Part shown: positions 1 to 6,461 of the stretch, one piece after another
Layout: each line of letters starts with the position of its first letter
How positions within the stretch are numbered: the stretch's first letter is position 1
Assembly (NCBI GenBank): GCA_002417905.1
Contig: DIDB01000231.1
Span: 1-11,331, forward strand
Length of the DNA stretch: 11,331 nucleotides
Direction of reading: 5' to 3'
From: Pseudomonadaceae bacterium UBA5811
Lineage (GTDB): Bacteria; Pseudomonadota; Gammaproteobacteria; Pseudomonadales; Pseudomonadaceae
The notes under the pieces: generated by a model
Told to the model about the DNA's origin: nothing
The model's input: only the letters and a program-made list of their open reading frames with translations
Database searches by the model: none
Translations under genes and position numbers: made by a program

Positions 1-261
1 CAGCACATAACTGTCAACCAGCAGGGGCCGGTAAAGCTCTATGCGGTCGCCCTCCTGCAGGGTGTATTCGCCAGGGCGGGCAATCCGCCGGCCAAAAATT
101 CCCACCGGCAGCTCCAGCAGCGACAGTCCGGGATACAAGCCAGCCACCTCCGGCCGTTTCAGGGCCGCCAGAAGACTGGTCCCGGCCGGCAACCGCAGCG
201 GGTGTAACACCTGCTGCTCTGGCAAGGCATACAGGATTTCGACACAGACCTGCTCAACCAT
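1..261 (-). CDS. rnfH: RnfH family protein (UPF0125), 3' end outside window
   Basis: The frame is open from ATG (259-261) to the window edge, giving 87 residues beginning [17 protein letters not shown] and reaching GDRIELYRPLLVDSYVL. The GR-x-A-x-PGEYTLQEGDRIELYRPL stretch is the hallmark of the small (about 100-residue) RnfH family, which has a ubiquitin/ThiS-like beta-grasp fold. Only the last few codons should be missing. The biochemical role is unsettled; the name comes from location near rnf genes in some species. Its start lies inside the end of ratA (8-base overlap), which implies one transcript and translational coupling. The ratA-rnfH pair next to a divergent smpB is a common gammaproteobacterial arrangement, and this supports the call. 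Confidence 0.88.
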   Translation of the reverse strand, partial: MVEQVCVEILYALPEQQVLHPLRLPAGTSLLAALKRPEVAGLYPGLSLLELPVGIFGRRIARPGEYTLQEGDRIELYRPLLVDSYVL

Positions 262-688
262 ACAGCTGCCTGGCCCGCACACAAAAAGCATCCACCAGCG
301 TGTTGGCCGCATGATTGAACAACGGCCCCAGCGTCATTTTGACCAGAGGCCCGGCGTAGTCAAAGCGCAGGTCCAGGGTAATCTTGCAGGCACTTTCACC
401 CAGCGCCCGGAACTCCCAGACACCATGCAGCTGGCGGAATGGCCCCTCGGCCAGATTCATTTCGATCCGTTCGCCCAGCTTCAGGTGGTTACGGGTCAGA
501 AAACGCTGGCTGACCCCCGCTTTGGCCACAGTCATACTGGCGGTCATTTCGGTTTCACTGCTGGACAGCACCTCGCTGGCCGAGCACCAGGGCAGGAATG
601 CCGGATAACTGGCTACATCATTGACCATGTCATACAGCGCTCTGGCCGGAAATGGCAGCAGCGCTGAACGGTGGATATGCGTCGTCAT
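254..688 (-). CDS. ratA: RatA, START/SRPBCC-fold ribosome-association toxin family protein
   Basis: The protein has 144 residues starting [10 protein letters not shown]. The conserved N-terminal block [17 protein letters not shown] (about residues 19-35) and the full-length SRPBCC/COQ10-type fold identify the RatA family. In E. coli RatA is reported to bind the 50S subunit and hinder 70S assembly, while the related Coq10 proteins bind ubiquinone; which activity applies here cannot be told from sequence. A TTG codon sits directly upstream (689-691) and could add one residue. I chose the ATG at 688 because it is the stronger codon and the family starts there. Only a weak purine stretch (GCGAGCG) precedes it. 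The stop overlaps the rnfH start by 8 bases. Confidence 0.9.
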   Translation of the reverse strand: MTTHIHRSALLPFPARALYDMVNDVASYPAFLPWCSASEVLSSSETEMTASMTVAKAGVSQRFLTRNHLKLGERIEMNLAEGPFRQLHGVWEFRALGESACKITLDLRFDYAGPLVKMTLGPLFNHAANTLVDAFCVRARQLYG

Positions 689-708
689 CAATCGCTCGCT
701 TTAACGGT

Positions 709-718
709 GGTCCGGACC
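709..718. repeat. Perfect 10-base palindrome
   Basis: GGTCCGGACC is a perfect palindrome in the ratA-smpB divergent spacer, about 20 bases upstream of the ratA start. It could be a protein site or chance in GC-rich DNA. Confidence 0.35.
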
Positions 719-737
719 CACGGCCCGGTCTTCACCC

Positions 738-755
738 CTGGCCGCCAGCGGCCAG
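738..755. repeat. 8-2-8 inverted repeat in the ratA-smpB spacer
   Basis: CTGGCCGC-CA-GCGGCCAG is a perfect inverted repeat with an 8-base arm on each side of a 2-base centre. It lies 50 bases upstream of ratA and about 145 bases upstream of smpB. It could be a dimeric regulator site or form a hairpin in the ratA leader RNA. No T-run follows on either strand, so it is not an intrinsic terminator. Apart from this, the short palindrome at 709-718 and the smpB -10 box, I see nothing in the 689-898 spacer. Confidence 0.45.
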
Positions 756-883
756 CACACAGAACCTGCGAAACCGCCACAAACCCTGGAGACAGGGATC
801 TTCAAGAACAGGTATTGTCAGGCATTCACCCCAACCCCTCAAGTTTCATCCGGGCCGGCATATCCTGCGGATACACGGGCCTT

Positions 884-889
884 TATAAT
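884..889 (+). promoter_or_regulatory. Candidate smpB -10 box, very close to the start codon
   Basis: A perfect TATAAT lies 9 bases before the smpB ATG. No convincing -35 hexamer is found 16-18 bases upstream and there is no TG extension. If used, transcription would begin around 895-897, leaving a 5' leader of only 2-4 bases. Confidence 0.45.
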
Positions 890-898
890 GCGACCCTT

Positions 899-1381
899 AT
901 GGCCAAACAGAAAAAAGCGTCCCCCGGGACCATCGCGCTGAACAAAAAAGCGCAACACGACTATTTCATCGAGCAGAAATTCGAGGCGGGCATCGCCCTG
1001 GCGGGCTGGGAAGTCAAAAGCCTGCGGGCTGGCAAGGCCCAGCTGGTTGACAGTTATGTGCTGCTCAAGGACGGCGAGGCATGGCTGCTGGGCAGTCATA
1101 TCACACCGCTGACAACAGCCAGCACCCATGTGATTGCTGATCCGGTACGGACCCGCAAGCTGCTGCTGCACAAGCAGGAGCTGGGCAAGCTGTTCGGGGC
1201 AGTACAGCAGAAAGGCTATGCCTGCGTTGCTACCGCGCTGTACTGGAAAAAACACCTGATCAAATGTGAGATTGCCCTCGCCAAAGGCAAAAAAGCCTTT
1301 GACAAGCGCGACACCGAACGCGACCGCGATAACCAGCGCGAACTGCAGCGGGTCATGCGCAGCAAGGGCAAAGACCTCTGA
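899..1381 (+). CDS. smpB: SmpB, tmRNA-binding protein of trans-translation
   Basis: SmpB binds the tRNA-like domain of tmRNA and places it in the A site of stalled ribosomes. The 160-residue product is full length for the family. Visible family features are the N-terminal [18 protein letters not shown] segment, the [19 protein letters not shown] core (about residues 40-58), and the basic C-terminal tail [17 protein letters not shown] that enters the mRNA channel. The frame is open much further upstream, but family alignment fixes the start at the ATG followed by AKQKK. No Shine-Dalgarno sequence precedes this ATG; instead a TATAAT box is 9 bases away, so a leaderless mRNA is possible. Its RNA partner ssrA lies 8.7 kb downstream on the same strand. 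The stop is 6 bases from the stop of the convergent lldR gene, with no terminator between them. Confidence 0.97.
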   Translation: MAKQKKASPGTIALNKKAQHDYFIEQKFEAGIALAGWEVKSLRAGKAQLVDSYVLLKDGEAWLLGSHITPLTTASTHVIADPVRTRKLLLHKQELGKLFGAVQQKGYACVATALYWKKHLIKCEIALAKGKKAFDKRDTERDRDNQRELQRVMRSKGKDL

Positions 1382-1387
1382 CGCAAC

Positions 1388-2170
1388 TCAGCCCCCATCC
1401 CGCTCCAGACTGCTCCGCCGCCGGGAACGGGCCTGCCGCCGGGCTTCCTGCTGCCCCTCAGCCAGTACAGCCTGCACATAGTCAATGTGCAGATTGGACC
1501 GCTGCCGGGCCTCTTCGGCCTTTCGTCCGATAATGGCCTCAAACAGCTCACGGTGTTGCTTCATCAACATCTGCCGGGTTTCATCGCGCAGCGCGTACAG
1601 CCCGCCAATATTGGTGGTGACATTGCGCTTCAGCAGCTCGAACAGTCCCCGGATCGTATGCAGCAGCACCGCATTATGGCTGGCCTCGGCGATCGCCAGA
1701 TGGAAGCGGGCATCTGCATGGCCCTCCTCTTCCCGGCTGCTGTCACCACTGCGGGCATAGCAGTCCTGCAACGCATCAAAAGCGGTCTGCAGCTGCTCCC
1801 GGTCCGCATCCGTCGCCCGCTGGGCGGCGTAGTAAGCGCAGGCACCCTCCAGCGTATGCCGGAACTCCAGCAGATCCTGCTGGGCCCCGACCTGCCCCTC
1901 CAGCAGCTGCAGCAGCGGATCGCTGAACACGCTACCCAACTGGGCTGATACAAAATTGCCGCCGCCCTGACGGCTGACCAGCAGACCTCTGGCCACCAGC
2001 TTTTTGATCGCTTCACGCAGGGACGGCCGGGAAACACCAAACTGTGCAGCCAGCAGTCGCTCGGCTGGCAAACGCTCCCCCGCCTGCAGCGTCCCCTCAA
2101 AAATCATGGTTTCCAGCTGTCTGGCAACCGTATCTGCCAGCGACTGATGCTGTACCGCGTTGACCTTCAC
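1388..2170 (-). CDS. lldR: FadR/GntR-family regulator of lactate utilisation (LldR/PdhR type)
   Basis: This 260-residue regulator has an N-terminal winged helix (about residues 8-75, with LPAERLLAAQFGVSRPSLRE and a GGGNFV wing) and a C-terminal FCD ligand-binding domain (about 95-235). D153, H157, H206 and H228 fit the metal/carboxylate site of FCD proteins. It starts at GTG; the overlapping ATG at 2172 runs straight into TGA, and AGGAG at 2177-2181 is spaced 6 bases from the GTG. It is divergent from the lactate operon, and both sides of the shared control region carry TGGT-N3-ACC sites matching the known PdhR/LldR operator pattern. I infer repression of the operon relieved by lactate, plus autoregulation. 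The last 20 residues are unusually arginine-rich (RRQARSRRRSSLER). Exact ligand preference cannot be read from sequence. Confidence 0.9.
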   Translation of the reverse strand: MKVNAVQHQSLADTVARQLETMIFEGTLQAGERLPAERLLAAQFGVSRPSLREAIKKLVARGLLVSRQGGGNFVSAQLGSVFSDPLLQLLEGQVGAQQDLLEFRHTLEGACAYYAAQRATDADREQLQTAFDALQDCYARSGDSSREEEGHADARFHLAIAEASHNAVLLHTIRGLFELLKRNVTTNIGGLYALRDETRQMLMKQHRELFEAIIGRKAEEARQRSNLHIDYVQAVLAEGQQEARRQARSRRRSSLERDGG

Positions 2171-2176
2171 ATGCCG

Positions 2177-2181
2177 CTCCT
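2177..2181 (-). promoter_or_regulatory. Shine-Dalgarno that fixes the GTG start of lldR
   Basis: AGGAG on the minus strand is followed by 6 bases (CGGCAT) and then GTG. The only nearby ATG is out of frame and stops immediately, so this site decides the start. Confidence 0.75.
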
Positions 2182-2184
2182 GAT

Positions 2185-2195
2185 TGGTCAGACCT
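2185..2195. promoter_or_regulatory. LldR/PdhR-type operator, lldR-proximal
   Basis: TGGTCAGACCT in the context ATTGGTCAGACCTTTT matches the TTGGT-N3-ACC core of the PdhR/LldR operator family. It lies in the 5' leader of lldR, 15 bases upstream of its GTG, where binding would allow autorepression. The right half-site has one mismatch (ACCT for ACCA). Confidence 0.6.
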
Positions 2196-2221
2196 TTTCA
2201 TAAAAACAACAAAAACAACCT

Positions 2222-2242
2222 CGCACTAAAAAATCCAGTGCG
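2222..2242. repeat. 6-9-6 inverted repeat between the two operators
   Basis: CGCACT and AGTGCG flank a 9-base AAAAAATCC centre, giving a perfect 6-base inverted repeat. It sits about 40 bases upstream of the candidate lldP promoter and within the upstream region of lldR. It might be an activator site or a hairpin in a minus-strand transcript. Confidence 0.35.
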
Positions 2243-2262
2243 TTAAACCACCAGAATCCCAA

Positions 2263-2290
2263 TTGACTCCAGATCAGCCAGACACATAAG
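2263..2290 (+). promoter_or_regulatory. Candidate sigma-70 promoter of the lactate operon
   Basis: TTGACT (2263-2268, five of six consensus bases) is followed after 16 bases by CATAAG (2285-2290, four of six). Transcription would start near 2297, just ahead of the operator at 2311-2321, a suitable place for a repressor to block initiation or early elongation. The leader RNA would then be about 135 bases. Confidence 0.4.
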
Positions 2291-2310
2291 CTAACAACTC
2301 AATAAAAAAA

Positions 2311-2336
2311 TGGTCTTACCAATTTACACAAGACCA
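2311..2336. promoter_or_regulatory. LldR/PdhR-type operator, lldP-proximal, with extended inverted repeat
   Basis: TGGTCTTACCA (2311-2321) is a perfect TGGT-N3-ACCA operator core, and its reverse strand AATTGGTAAGACCA is almost the classical PdhR-family consensus. In addition TGGTCTT (2311-2317) is repeated in inverse as AAGACCA (2330-2336), a perfect 7-base inverted repeat over 12 bases. The site lies just downstream of the candidate lldP start of transcription. Its centre is 126 bp from the centre of the lldR-proximal operator. Confidence 0.7.
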
Positions 2337-2360
2337 ACCAAAAAAACAAAAGGAACCTTT

Positions 2361-2435
2361 ATGCCAAGTCCTTCACACAGCCCCTTGCGACCCGGCTTAC
2401 CCACACCGCCCCTTCCGGTGGAGGCAGCCCGATGA
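2361..2435 (+). CDS. Short proline-rich leader ORF coupled to lldP
   Basis: ATG at 2361 opens a 24-codon frame beginning [10 protein letters not shown] and ending [10 protein letters not shown], closed by TGA at 2433-2435. An AAGGAA Shine-Dalgarno sequence (2350-2354) precedes it with 6-base spacing. Its stop overlaps the lldP ATG as ATGA, the classic form of translational coupling. Eight of 24 residues are proline, including a PP pair near the end, a sequence type known to slow ribosomes unless EF-P helps. A CACCG/CGGTG hairpin (2404-2408 with 2416-2420) touches the first base of the lldP Shine-Dalgarno sequence and would be opened by translation of the leader. I infer a regulatory or coupling leader peptide; I do not recognise it as a known family, and it could be a chance frame. 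Confidence 0.5.
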   Translation: MPSPSHSPLRPGLPTPPLPVEAAR

Positions 2436-4126
2436 ACGGTGGCCTGCTGGCTTTCTGGGCTTTTTCCCCAATCCTGCTGGCTGCCATCCTGCTGGCAGGC
2501 CTGCGCTGGCCAGCCCGTCAGGCCATGCCGGCGGTGTACCTGCTGACTGTCGCCATTGCCCTGATGGTCTGGGATATGAGCCTGAACCGGGTACTGGCCT
2601 CCACCCTGCAGGGCCTGGTGATTACCGTCGGTGTGCTATGGATCATCTTCGGTGCCATTTTCCTGCTGAACACCCTCAAACATTCGGGGGCCATCAGCTG
2701 CATCCGCTCGGGATTTGCCCTGATCAGCCCGGACCGGCGTATCCAGGCCATTATCATTGCCTGGCTGTTTGGCTGCTTTATCGAAGGGGCCTCAGGCTTT
2801 GGCACCACCGCCGCCATCGCGGCCCCCCTGCTGGTGGCTATCGGCTTCCCGGCCATGGCGGCCGTACTGATGGGAATGCTGGTACAGAGCACACCGGTTT
2901 CCTTTGGTGCAGTAGGCACACCAATCCTGATCGGCATCAACGGCGGGCTGGATACCGAAACCCTGGCCAGCCAGCTGCAGGCCCATGGCTCCAGCTGGGA
3001 TGCCTTCCTGCAACTGATTACCAGCGAAGTGGCCGTATTGCACTGCCTGACCGGCACGGTCATTCCGGTCATCATGGCCCTGATGCTAACCCGTTTTTTT
3101 GGCCAGGAAAAAAGCTGGAAAGCCGGATTCAGCATCCTGCCTTTCGCGCTGTTTTCCGGACTGGCCTTTACCCTGCCCTACCTGGCGACCGGCCTGCTGC
3201 TGGGACCGGAGTTTCCCTCCCTGCTTGGTGGCCTGATCGGGCTGGCCATTGTCACAACGGCTGCCCGCTACCGCTTTCTGGTCCCCGGGAAATCATGGGA
3301 CTTTGCTCCGCCCGACCAGTGGCCCGCCAGCTGGCTGGCGACCACCGAAATGAAAATGGATGCCCTGACTACCCGGCCGATGGGGCCGGTGCTGGCCTGG
3401 CTGCCCTATGTCCTGGTGGGCCTGCTACTGGTCCTGACCCGGGTATTTCCAGAAATCGGCACCGCGCTCAAGTCCATAGTCATCGTATTCCCGGGAATCC
3501 TCGGTGAAAGTGGCATCAAGGCCGACTTTATGCCGCTCTACCTGCCTGGCGGCATTCTGGTACTGGTCGCCCTGCTGACCATCGTCCTGCACCGGGTGAG
3601 CCTTCGCGAACTGGGAACCGCGCTGAATGAATCCAGCCGCGTGCTGCTGGGCGCGGGCTTTGTCCTGCTGTTTACCGTGCCCATGGTGCGCATCCTGATC
3701 AACTCGGGAGTCAACGGTGCCGGGCTGGCCAGCATGCCCATCAGCATGGCCCAGTTCGTAGCGGGTAATGTGGGAGCCATCTATCCGCTGCTGGCCCCGG
3801 CCATCGGGGCCATGGGGGCCTTTATCGCCGGCTCCAACACCGTCAGCAACATGATGCTCAGCGAGTTCCAGTATGGCATGGCGCAAAGCCTGCACGTTTC
3901 CGGAGCACTGGTGGTGGCCGCCCAGGCGGTTGGCGCGGCAGCCGGCAACATGATTGCCATCCATAACGTCGTGGCCGCTTCGGCCACTGTGGGGCTGCTG
4001 GGCCAGGAGGGCAGCATCCTGCGCAAAACCCTCTGGCCCACCCTGTATTACGTGCTCGGCTGCGGGGTACTGACCATGCTGGCCCTCCACGTCCTCGGAG
4101 TCAGCGACCCACTGGTCAGCCCCTGA
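2432..4126 (+). CDS. lldP: L-lactate permease, LctP family
   Basis: This 564-residue inner-membrane carrier imports lactate (both isomers, and often glycolate, in characterised members) with protons. The length is typical of the family. Hydrophobic segments fill almost the whole chain, about 12-14 of them, starting with [19 protein letters not shown] near the N terminus. Conserved family segments include [10 protein letters not shown] (about 79-88), the [14 protein letters not shown] loop (121-134), [11 protein letters not shown] (155-165) and [11 protein letters not shown] (464-474). GGAGG at 2420-2424, 7 bases before the ATG, supports the start. The gene overlaps the upstream leader ORF by 4 bases. 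A strong hairpin lies in the 75-base gap before lldE. It supplies substrate to the four oxidation genes downstream. Confidence 0.96.
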   Translation: MNGGLLAFWAFSPILLAAILLAGLRWPARQAMPAVYLLTVAIALMVWDMSLNRVLASTLQGLVITVGVLWIIFGAIFLLNTLKHSGAISCIRSGFALISPDRRIQAIIIAWLFGCFIEGASGFGTTAAIAAPLLVAIGFPAMAAVLMGMLVQSTPVSFGAVGTPILIGINGGLDTETLASQLQAHGSSWDAFLQLITSEVAVLHCLTGTVIPVIMALMLTRFFGQEKSWKAGFSILPFALFSGLAFTLPYLATGLLLGPEFPSLLGGLIGLAIVTTAARYRFLVPGKSWDFAPPDQWPASWLATTEMKMDALTTRPMGPVLAWLPYVLVGLLLVLTRVFPEIGTALKSIVIVFPGILGESGIKADFMPLYLPGGILVLVALLTIVLHRVSLRELGTALNESSRVLLGAGFVLLFTVPMVRILINSGVNGAGLASMPISMAQFVAGNVGAIYPLLAPAIGAMGAFIAGSNTVSNMMLSEFQYGMAQSLHVSGALVVAAQAVGAAAGNMIAIHNVVAASATVGLLGQEGSILRKTLWPTLYYVLGCGVLTMLALHVLGVSDPLVSP

Positions 4127-4144
4127 CGCCGCCGCGCCCTCAAC

Positions 4145-4164
4145 CGGCCCCGCACCCGGGGCCG
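4145..4164 (+). repeat. GC-rich intercistronic hairpin between lldP and lldE
   Basis: CGGCCCCG-CACC-CGGGGCCG forms a perfect 8-base stem with a 4-base loop, 18 bases after the lldP stop. Only CCCTGTTTCC follows, so it is a poor terminator. It more likely protects the lldP mRNA end or sets the ratio of permease to enzyme messages. Confidence 0.55.
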
Positions 4165-4201
4165 CCCTGTTTCCGTCGCTGCCATCAATGGAGACGCACC
4201 G

Positions 4202-5026
4202 ATGAGCAAGCCCACCTGCACGACCCAGACCCGGCTGGCCCCGCCACTGGCCAGGCCCCGCCAGTATCCGGCCCAAAAACCGGAGCAGGTCTATCTGTTT
4301 GGTACCTGCTTGGTTGACCTGTTTTTTCCCGAAGCCGGGCTGGATGCCATCCGCCTGCTGCAGCGGGAGGGCATTAAAGTCCACTTTCCCCAGCAACAGA
4401 GCTGCTGCGGCCAGCCCGCCTATACCAGTGGCTACACGGATCAGGCCCGGGAAGTGGCCCGCCAGCAGCTGGCCCTGCTGAGCCAGCAGGACTGGCCAGT
4501 AGTGGTGCCTTCAGGCTCCTGTGCCGGCATGCTGCGCCACCACTACCCGAAGCTGTTCCAGGATGAGCCCGAAAACCAGGGCAAGGCCCGGGCACTGGCC
4601 GGGCGCACCTATGAGCTGGCCGAGTTCCTGCTGGAGGTCTGCCGGATCCGGTTGCAGGATCAGGGGGAGCCGGTCAGGGTCGCCCTGCATACCTCCTGTT
4701 CGGCCCGCCGGGAAATGCACACCCACCAGCATGGCCGCGCCCTGCTGGCCCAGCTGCAACAGGTCGAGCGGGTCGAACAGGATCACGAAAGCGAGTGCTG
4801 CGGCTTTGGCGGAACCTTCTCGATCCGTCAGCCGGATATTTCCGGCGCCATGGTGCAGGATAAAACCCGTGCCCTGCAGGACTCCGGGGCCAGCCAGCTG
4901 GTCAGTGCCGATGGCGGCTGCCTGCTGAATATCAACGGCGCCCTGGAAAAACAGCAGAACCCCCTGCGCGGCCAGCATCTGGCCAGCTTTCTCTGGCTGC
5001 GTACAGGAGGCCGCCATGACCGCTGA
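4202..5026 (+). CDS. lldE: L-lactate oxidation complex subunit LldE (LutA)
   Basis: LldE is the CCG-domain subunit of the LldEFG (LutABC) complex that oxidises L-lactate to pyruvate. Two cysteine-rich CCG repeats are visible in the 274 residues: C36, C68-C69-G70 and C107, then C166, C199-C200-G201 and C240. Such repeats bind iron-sulfur clusters in heterodisulfide-reductase-like proteins. GGAG (4190-4193) is spaced 8 bases from the ATG. The conserved family sequence begins only at about residue 30 (VYLFGTCLVDLFFP), leaving a proline-rich N-terminal extension of nearly 30 residues, and there is no in-frame ATG or GTG nearer to it. The 3' end overlaps lldF by 11 bases. Confidence 0.93.
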   Translation: MSKPTCTTQTRLAPPLARPRQYPAQKPEQVYLFGTCLVDLFFPEAGLDAIRLLQREGIKVHFPQQQSCCGQPAYTSGYTDQAREVARQQLALLSQQDWPVVVPSGSCAGMLRHHYPKLFQDEPENQGKARALAGRTYELAEFLLEVCRIRLQDQGEPVRVALHTSCSARREMHTHQHGRALLAQLQQVERVEQDHESECCGFGGTFSIRQPDISGAMVQDKTRALQDSGASQLVSADGGCLLNINGALEKQQNPLRGQHLASFLWLRTGGRHDR

Positions 5027-6461
5027 ACAGCGTATCCCCGTCCAGAACCTGCCGGACTTTCGCAGCCGGGCCAGACAGGCCCTGCAGGACGGCCAGCTGC
5101 GGCGCAACTTCCGCAGTGCCATGGATTCCCTGATGGCCAAGCGGGCCAGTGCGTTCAGCGATGCGGATGAACGGGAGCGGCTGCGCGCCCTGGGCAACCG
5201 GATTCGTGCCCGGGCGCTTTCCAGGCTGCCCGAACTGCTGGAAAAGCTGGAGGCCCGGCTGACCGCCAACGGCATTCAGGTCCACTGGGCAGAAACCACT
5301 GCCGAGGCCAACCAGATCGTGCTGGATATTGCCCGGCGCCGTCAGGCCCACCGTTTTATCAAGGGCAAATCCATGGTCAGCGAGGAAATGGGCATGAACC
5401 ATTTCCTGGAAGAGCACGGCATCGAGTGTCTGGAGTCTGACATGGGCGAGTACATCGTCCAGCTGGCCCATGAAAAACCCGCACATATCATCATGCCGGC
5501 CATCCACAAAAACGCCAAACAGGTGGCCCGGCTGTTCCAGGCGCAGCTGGACGTGGACTACACCGAGGATGTGGACCAGCTGATCCAGATCGGCCGCCGC
5601 ACCCTGCGCCAGAAATTCCGGGAGGCCGATATCGGCATTTCCGGAGTCAACTTTGCCGTGGCCGAAACCGGCACCCTGGTGCTGGTGGAAAACGAAGGCA
5701 ATGGCCGGATGAGCACCAGCGTGCCGCCGGTGCATATTGCCGTGACCGGCATCGAAAAAGTGGTTGAAAACCTGCGCGACGTGGTTCCGCTGGTTTCCCT
5801 GCTGACCCGCTCGGCACTGGGCCAGCCGATCACCACCTACCTCAACCTGATCTCCGGACCGCGCCGCCCCGGCGAACGGGATGGCCCGGAAGAGGTGCAT
5901 CTGGTGCTGCTGGACAATGGCCGCAGCCAGGCGTTTGCCGATGGCGAGCTGCGCCAGACCCTGAACTGCATCCGCTGTGGTGCCTGCATGAACCATTGCC
6001 CGGTCTATACCCGGATTGGCGGCCACACCTATGGCGAGGTCTACCCCGGCCCCATCGGCGCCATCATCACCCCCCACCTGGTCGGGCTGGACCGGGTTCC
6101 CGAGCACCCGGGGGCCTCCACCCTGTGCGGAGCCTGTGGTGAGGTCTGCCCGGTAAAAATCCCCATTCCCGAACTGCTGCAGCGGCTGCGCCAGGAAAAT
6201 GTCCGGCCGCCCCACAGCCAGCCGCAGGTCATGCGCGGCCAGGGCAGCACGTTCAGCCGCCGGGAATACCTGCTCTGGAACCTCTGGCAATGGCTGTTCA
6301 GCCGGCCCCGGCTGTACCGGGCTTTCAGCGTTCTGGCCACCCGGCTGGGCGGCCTGCTACCGGCCCGCATTGGCCCATGGTCAGCCCATCACAGCACCCC
6401 GAAACCCGCCCGCCGCTCCCTGCACGAGCTGGCCAAGGCGCATCTGGAGAACCCGGCATGA
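5016..6461 (+). CDS. lldF: L-lactate oxidation complex iron-sulfur subunit LldF (LutB)
   Basis: This 481-residue protein has the LutB layout: an N-terminal LUD domain (about residues 65-300, including KGKSMVSEEMGMN at 117-129 and AETGTLVLVENEGNGR at 216-231), then a ferredoxin-like module and a C-terminal tail. The cluster ligands are C318-x2-C321-x2-C324-x3-C328-P and C371-x2-C374-x3-C378-P. It is the likely electron-relay subunit of the complex. AGGAGG (5005-5010) with 5-base spacing sets the start inside lldE, and the stop overlaps lldG as ATGA. The cysteine pattern looks intact, so the subunit is probably functional. Confidence 0.95.
   Translation: MTAEQRIPVQNLPDFRSRARQALQDGQLRRNFRSAMDSLMAKRASAFSDADERERLRALGNRIRARALSRLPELLEKLEARLTANGIQVHWAETTAEANQIVLDIARRRQAHRFIKGKSMVSEEMGMNHFLEEHGIECLESDMGEYIVQLAHEKPAHIIMPAIHKNAKQVARLFQAQLDVDYTEDVDQLIQIGRRTLRQKFREADIGISGVNFAVAETGTLVLVENEGNGRMSTSVPPVHIAVTGIEKVVENLRDVVPLVSLLTRSALGQPITTYLNLISGPRRPGERDGPEEVHLVLLDNGRSQAFADGELRQTLNCIRCGACMNHCPVYTRIGGHTYGEVYPGPIGAIITPHLVGLDRVPEHPGASTLCGACGEVCPVKIPIPELLQRLRQENVRPPHSQPQVMRGQGSTFSRREYLLWNLWQWLFSRPRLYRAFSVLATRLGGLLPARIGPWSAHHSTPKPARRSLHELAKAHLENPA

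Noticed and set aside
41..667. 208-codon plus-strand frame opposite rnfH and ratA
   Set aside because: It is antisense to two well-identified overlapping genes, has no family-like sequence, and arises from their GC-rich codon use.
671..898. Upstream in-frame extension of smpB
   Set aside because: The family start is the ATG at 899; the upstream 76 codons match nothing in SmpB and cover the divergent spacer and the TATAAT box.
3425..4396. 323-codon minus-strand frame opposite lldP and lldE
   Set aside because: It spans two genes and their gap with a composition rich in G, Q, A and H typical of shadow frames in high-GC DNA.
4932..6290. 452-codon minus-strand frame opposite lldF
   Set aside because: It is long but antisense to a gene with intact iron-sulfur motifs; the low-complexity residue mix is that of a shadow frame.
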